Positions 24,009 to 25,874 of a DNA stretch of 25,874 nucleotides are shown piece by piece. The notes under the pieces were generated by a model. It was not told the origin of the DNA. It made no database searches and saw nothing but the letters and a program-made list of their open reading frames with translations. The DNA is from CAYYGL01 sp964471235. Its GTDB lineage: Bacteria > Calditrichota > Calditrichia > RBG-13-44-9 > J075. A program made the translations under genes and the position numbers. The stretch lies in the NCBI GenBank assembly GCA_964471235.1, contig CAYYGL010000055.1:1-25874 (forward strand). Direction: 5' to 3'. Numbering within the stretch: the stretch's first letter is position 1; every line of letters starts with the position of its first letter.

Positions 24009-24139
24009 AAATGTTCAACACCACCGGTGTTGGCAGGAGAATTCCGTCATAAAGTGACCCTTTCGGGGATAGGGATTCAAGATTTCTCGTGACAGAAAAT
24101 TACCCAATTTACCACACCCACGGCAGGGGTTGAACATTT
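24009..24139. repeat. 131-bp segment with inverted AAATGTTCAACACC ends
   Basis: AAATGTTCAACACC (24009-24022) is inverted as GGGGTTGAACATTT (24126-24139), 13 of 14 bases matching, and similarity continues inward for roughly 10 more bases with gaps. A local stem CAACACC/GGTGTTG also forms within the left arm. It lies inside the outer miniature transposon and could be a structural module of it or an older separate insertion; no target duplication was found. Confidence 0.45.
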
Positions 24140-24181
24140 CGATTCATCCTCGCATTGATGTGACTCTTATAATCAATATTT

Positions 24182-24498
24182 GTAATTATTCAGGTAAATA
24201 ACTCCACAGACCGGGACGAACCCCACCCAAACGCTGCCTTTCGTAAGCAGGGCTGTTGTATTCTGTTAGAAAGAGAAACAGGGGCAATAAGGAACTCATC
24301 CCCCGGCCCCTTCTTTTTGTAAGAGAAGGGGGTTGCCCCAAAGGGTGGCTATGCCAGGGGATGAGTTCAAAAGGATGCAAACAGCCCTGCTTTTGTAAGG
24401 GGAGGGCTGGGGAGAAGTTACAGGGATTTATTCCTCCGTTTTTTTTCCTTTAAATGCTTCTCATAACCGCTATATGCGCACTTTGGCTGAGTAGTTAC
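24182..24498. mobile_element. Inner 317-bp IS66-like miniature transposon nested in the outer one
   Basis: The tips are GTAATTATTCAGGTAAA (24182-24198) and, on the opposite strand, GTAACTACTCAGCCAAA (24482-24498), 13 of 17 matching. CAATATTT flanks both sides exactly (24174-24181 and 24499-24506), a perfect 8-bp target duplication. The interior is a three-level nested palindrome: AAGCAGGGCTGTT (24245-24257) with 24380-24392, GAACTCATCCCC (24292-24303) with 24357-24368, and CCCCTTCT (24307-24314) with 24324-24331. There is no transposase and no credible gene. Because its duplication lies within the outer element, it inserted later. Confidence 0.87.
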
Positions 24499-24577
24499 CA
24501 ATATTTTCAGATTATTATCCTGTAATAAGGACTTCTGTCTATTTACCGCAATGATGGCAGCGGCTACGCGACGGCGG

Positions 24578-24625
24578 CCCGCAACGGGAAAGAGATAAAC
24601 ATCTGTTCGCTGCGGTCGTTGCGGG
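24578..24625. repeat. GC-rich inverted repeat CCCGCAACG / CGTTGCGGG
   Basis: A perfect 9-bp inverted repeat with a 30-nt spacer lies in a patch (about 24555-24630) clearly richer in G and C than its surroundings, just inside the right end of the outer miniature transposon. It is probably a subterminal structure of that element. Confidence 0.5.
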
Positions 24626-24765
24626 ATAGCAACCTGAATGGTTACAAAAAGTCTATTCAGTACCGAACTCTTATGATTGTTCAACTCCTTCGCAAAATGT
24701 CGATAGAATTGGATTCCATGTTATCTTCTCTCATGGAACCCATTTGCCCCGGAAAAATTTTCCAT

Positions 24766-24781
24766 TGGCGTTCGAACGCCA
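24766..24781. promoter_or_regulatory. Perfect 16-bp palindrome TGGCGTTCGAACGCCA, candidate operator
   Basis: An uninterrupted 16-bp palindrome located 63 nt upstream of the -35 hexamer of the predicted GH3 promoter. Its size and symmetry suit a dimeric regulator binding site. No second copy was noticed in the window and no regulator gene is adjacent. Confidence 0.35.
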
Positions 24782-24844
24782 CCCGATTTTTAAGCTCATC
24801 TTAAAAAAGTAGTCTATTGCTATCCAAATAGCCTGGTGCAAAAA

Positions 24845-24873
24845 TTGGATTTAAAATGTGATTTCCTTATATT
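24845..24873 (+). promoter_or_regulatory. Sigma70-like promoter for the GH3 gene
   Basis: TTGGAT (24845-24850) and TATATT (24868-24873) are spaced 17 nt apart. Transcription would start near 24880, leaving a leader of about 70 nt before the ATG at 24952. Confidence 0.5.
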
Positions 24874-24951
24874 CTTCTTTTAAAAATGAACTGCCTTCAA
24901 CTTCCCATATTGCAGTGCCAAATCTTTCCGTAAGCACCTGGGGGATTCACC

Positions 24952-25874
24952 ATGCAAATCATATTAAACGGAATTCTTTCATCTCTATTGGTCACGACAA
25001 TCGGGATTAGCCAAATGTCAAATAACGTTATTGAAAAAAAAGTAACCGAGCTGCTTTCCCAAATGACCCTGGAAGAGAAAATTGGGCAGATGACCCAGAT
25101 TACGCTACAGGTGGTCTCCGGGGAGCAGGGTACTGTATCTCAGCAGCATAAGCTGGATCCTGCAAAATTGGAAGAAGCCATTGTTCAATATCATGTGGGG
25201 TCTATCCTCAATGTTTATGATGTCGCTTTCAGTCTTGAACATTGGCATGATGTCATTACCCAAATTCAAGATGTTGCCATCCAAAAGACGCGCCTTGGTA
25301 TTCCGGTGCTCTATGGTATCGATGCGATTCATGGGGCAAATTATACCCGGGAAGCCACGTTATTTCCCCAGAGCATTGCCCTGGCAGCTACCCGAAATCC
25401 GGAACTGCTTAAAAAATCTGCTCAAATTACAGCGTATGAAATTCGTGCCTCCGGAATTCCCTGGAATTTTAACCCGGTGTTAGGCGTGGGGCGGAATCCG
25501 CTCTGGCCAAGGCTGTTTGAAACCTTCGGGGAAGACCCGTACCTGGTTTCCGTAATGGGGGAGGCATACATTAAAGGAATTGAGGGAGATGAGAACCGAA
25601 TCGGGGCGCCGGACAAGGCTGCCGCCTGCATGAAGCATTACCTGGGATACAGTTTTCCCTTAAGCGGGAAAGACCGAACACCGGCATGGATTCCAGAGAG
25701 GATGCTGCGGGATATTTTTCTGCCGCCGTTTAAAAAAGCAGTGGAAGCCGGAGTGCATTCTGTTATGGTGAATTCCTCGGAAATCAACGGCATTCCGGTG
25801 CATAGCAATTATCACCTTCTGACCGAATTATTGCGCAATGAACTGGGTTTTAATGGTTTCGTGGTCAGTGACTG
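24952..25874 (+). CDS. GH3 family beta-glucosidase, N-terminal part (cut by window end)
   Basis: The first 307 codons of an exported glycoside hydrolase family 3 enzyme; no stop appears before the window ends. GGGGGA at 24940-24945 precedes the ATG by 6 nt. A short hydrophobic leader (QIILNGILSSLLVTTIGIS) is followed by the GH3 N-terminal barrel: LLSQMTLEEKIGQMTQI, RLGIPVLYGIDAIHGANY, TLFPQSIALAATRNPELL, WNFNPVLGVGRNPLWPR, FETFGEDPYLV, CMKHYLGYSFPLSGKDRTP and, at the very end, GFNGFVVSDW, whose Asp is the expected nucleophile. The KHYLGY / GKDRTPAW pattern matches BglX-like beta-glucosidases and not NagZ, which has KHFPGHG. It is therefore probably a glucan-degrading enzyme and not a peptidoglycan hexosaminidase, despite the NamZ gene upstream. 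Confidence 0.92.
   Translation, partial: MQIILNGILSSLLVTTIGISQMSNNVIEKKVTELLSQMTLEEKIGQMTQITLQVVSGEQGTVSQQHKLDPAKLEEAIVQYHVGSILNVYDVAFSLEHWHDVITQIQDVAIQKTRLGIPVLYGIDAIHGANYTREATLFPQSIALAATRNPELLKKSAQITAYEIRASGIPWNFNPVLGVGRNPLWPRLFETFGEDPYLVSVMGEAYIKGIEGDENRIGAPDKAAACMKHYLGYSFPLSGKDRTPAWIPERMLRDIFLPPFKKAVEAGVHSVMVNSSEINGIPVHSNYHLLTELLRNELGFNGFVVSD

Larger units (their letters stand above)
23848..24645. mobile_element. Outer IS66-like miniature transposon, interrupted by a second element
   Basis: The left tip is GTAACGATTCAG (23848-23859). The right tip, on the opposite strand, is GTAACCATTCAG (24634-24645); they match at 11 of 12 bases. Both sides are flanked by the identical 8-mer AAAAAGTC (23840-23847 and 24646-24653), a perfect target duplication. 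The left tip equals the right tip of the element at 12501-12715 for its first 12 bases, so they belong to one family. GTAA ends plus 8-bp duplications point to mobilisation by an IS66-type transposase, but no transposase is encoded. Removing the inner element and one copy of its duplication leaves about 473 bp, made up of hairpins and no credible gene. Confidence 0.85.

Noticed and set aside
23848..24645. CRISPR-like or tandem repeat array in the long gene-free region
   Set aside because: The repeats are inverted and irregularly spaced, which fits transposon ends and hairpins; no regular repeat-spacer pattern.
24418..24684. Minus-strand 88-codon frame
   Set aside because: It runs through the right ends of both nested transposons and the GC-rich hairpin; no start signal and no recognisable protein.
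24952..25874. GH3 enzyme as the NagZ partner of NamZ
   Set aside because: The KHYLGY/GKDRTPAW blocks fit beta-glucosidases; the NagZ motif KHFPGHG is absent.

Overview
The window looks like chromosome from an FCB-superphylum bacterium outside the classical Bacteroidetes (Calditrichaeota, KSB1 or Ignavibacteria-like). This is inferred from five C-terminal sorting domains of the type IX secretion system (T9SS), four with the QNYPNPFNP or AYPNPFNP signature and one with QNYPNPV, plus a more divergent relative in a sixth protein. A PorV-family barrel and a TonB-dependent receptor with a carboxypeptidase-like N-terminal domain fit the same picture. No rRNA, tRNA, CRISPR array or replication gene was seen.

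Layout. (1) 102-7740, minus strand: an outer-membrane operon of TonB-dependent receptor, a 1204-residue secreted Fn3-containing protein and a PorV/PorQ-family protein. (2) 7741-8214: a divergent intergenic region. (3) 8215-11586, plus strand: two secreted T9SS proteins (VCBS/FG-GAP-like and beta-propeller-like), each followed by a strong intrinsic terminator. (4) 11692-13225, minus: an L,D-transpeptidase-type protein and an outer-membrane beta-barrel gene with an early in-frame stop, separated by a 215-bp miniature transposon. (5) 13346-19375, minus: an operon of beta-propeller protein, M23-peptidase-like protein and GH18 glycosidase. The last two share a C-terminal half, and in the GH18 gene an in-frame TAA cuts off the T9SS domain. 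(6) 19748-21046, minus: an M14-type carboxypeptidase with a T9SS domain. (7) 21319-23719, minus: a NagX-like membrane acyltransferase and a NamZ-type (DUF1343/GH171) exo-muramidase lipoprotein. (8) 23720-24951: a gene-free stretch holding two nested miniature transposons, each with perfect 8-bp target duplications. (9) 24952-25874, plus: the first 307 codons of a GH3 beta-glucosidase, cut by the window end.

The genes from 11692 to 23719 have a common theme. L,D-transpeptidase, GH18, M23, M14 and NamZ are all families known to act on peptidoglycan, and three of them carry or once carried T9SS export signals. I infer a cell-envelope turnover or extracellular cell-wall degradation neighbourhood. 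This is a hypothesis, because each family also has members acting on other substrates. The clearest direct results are the miniature transposons with GTAA ends and 8-bp duplications (IS66-like) and the two in-frame stops in adjacent genes.
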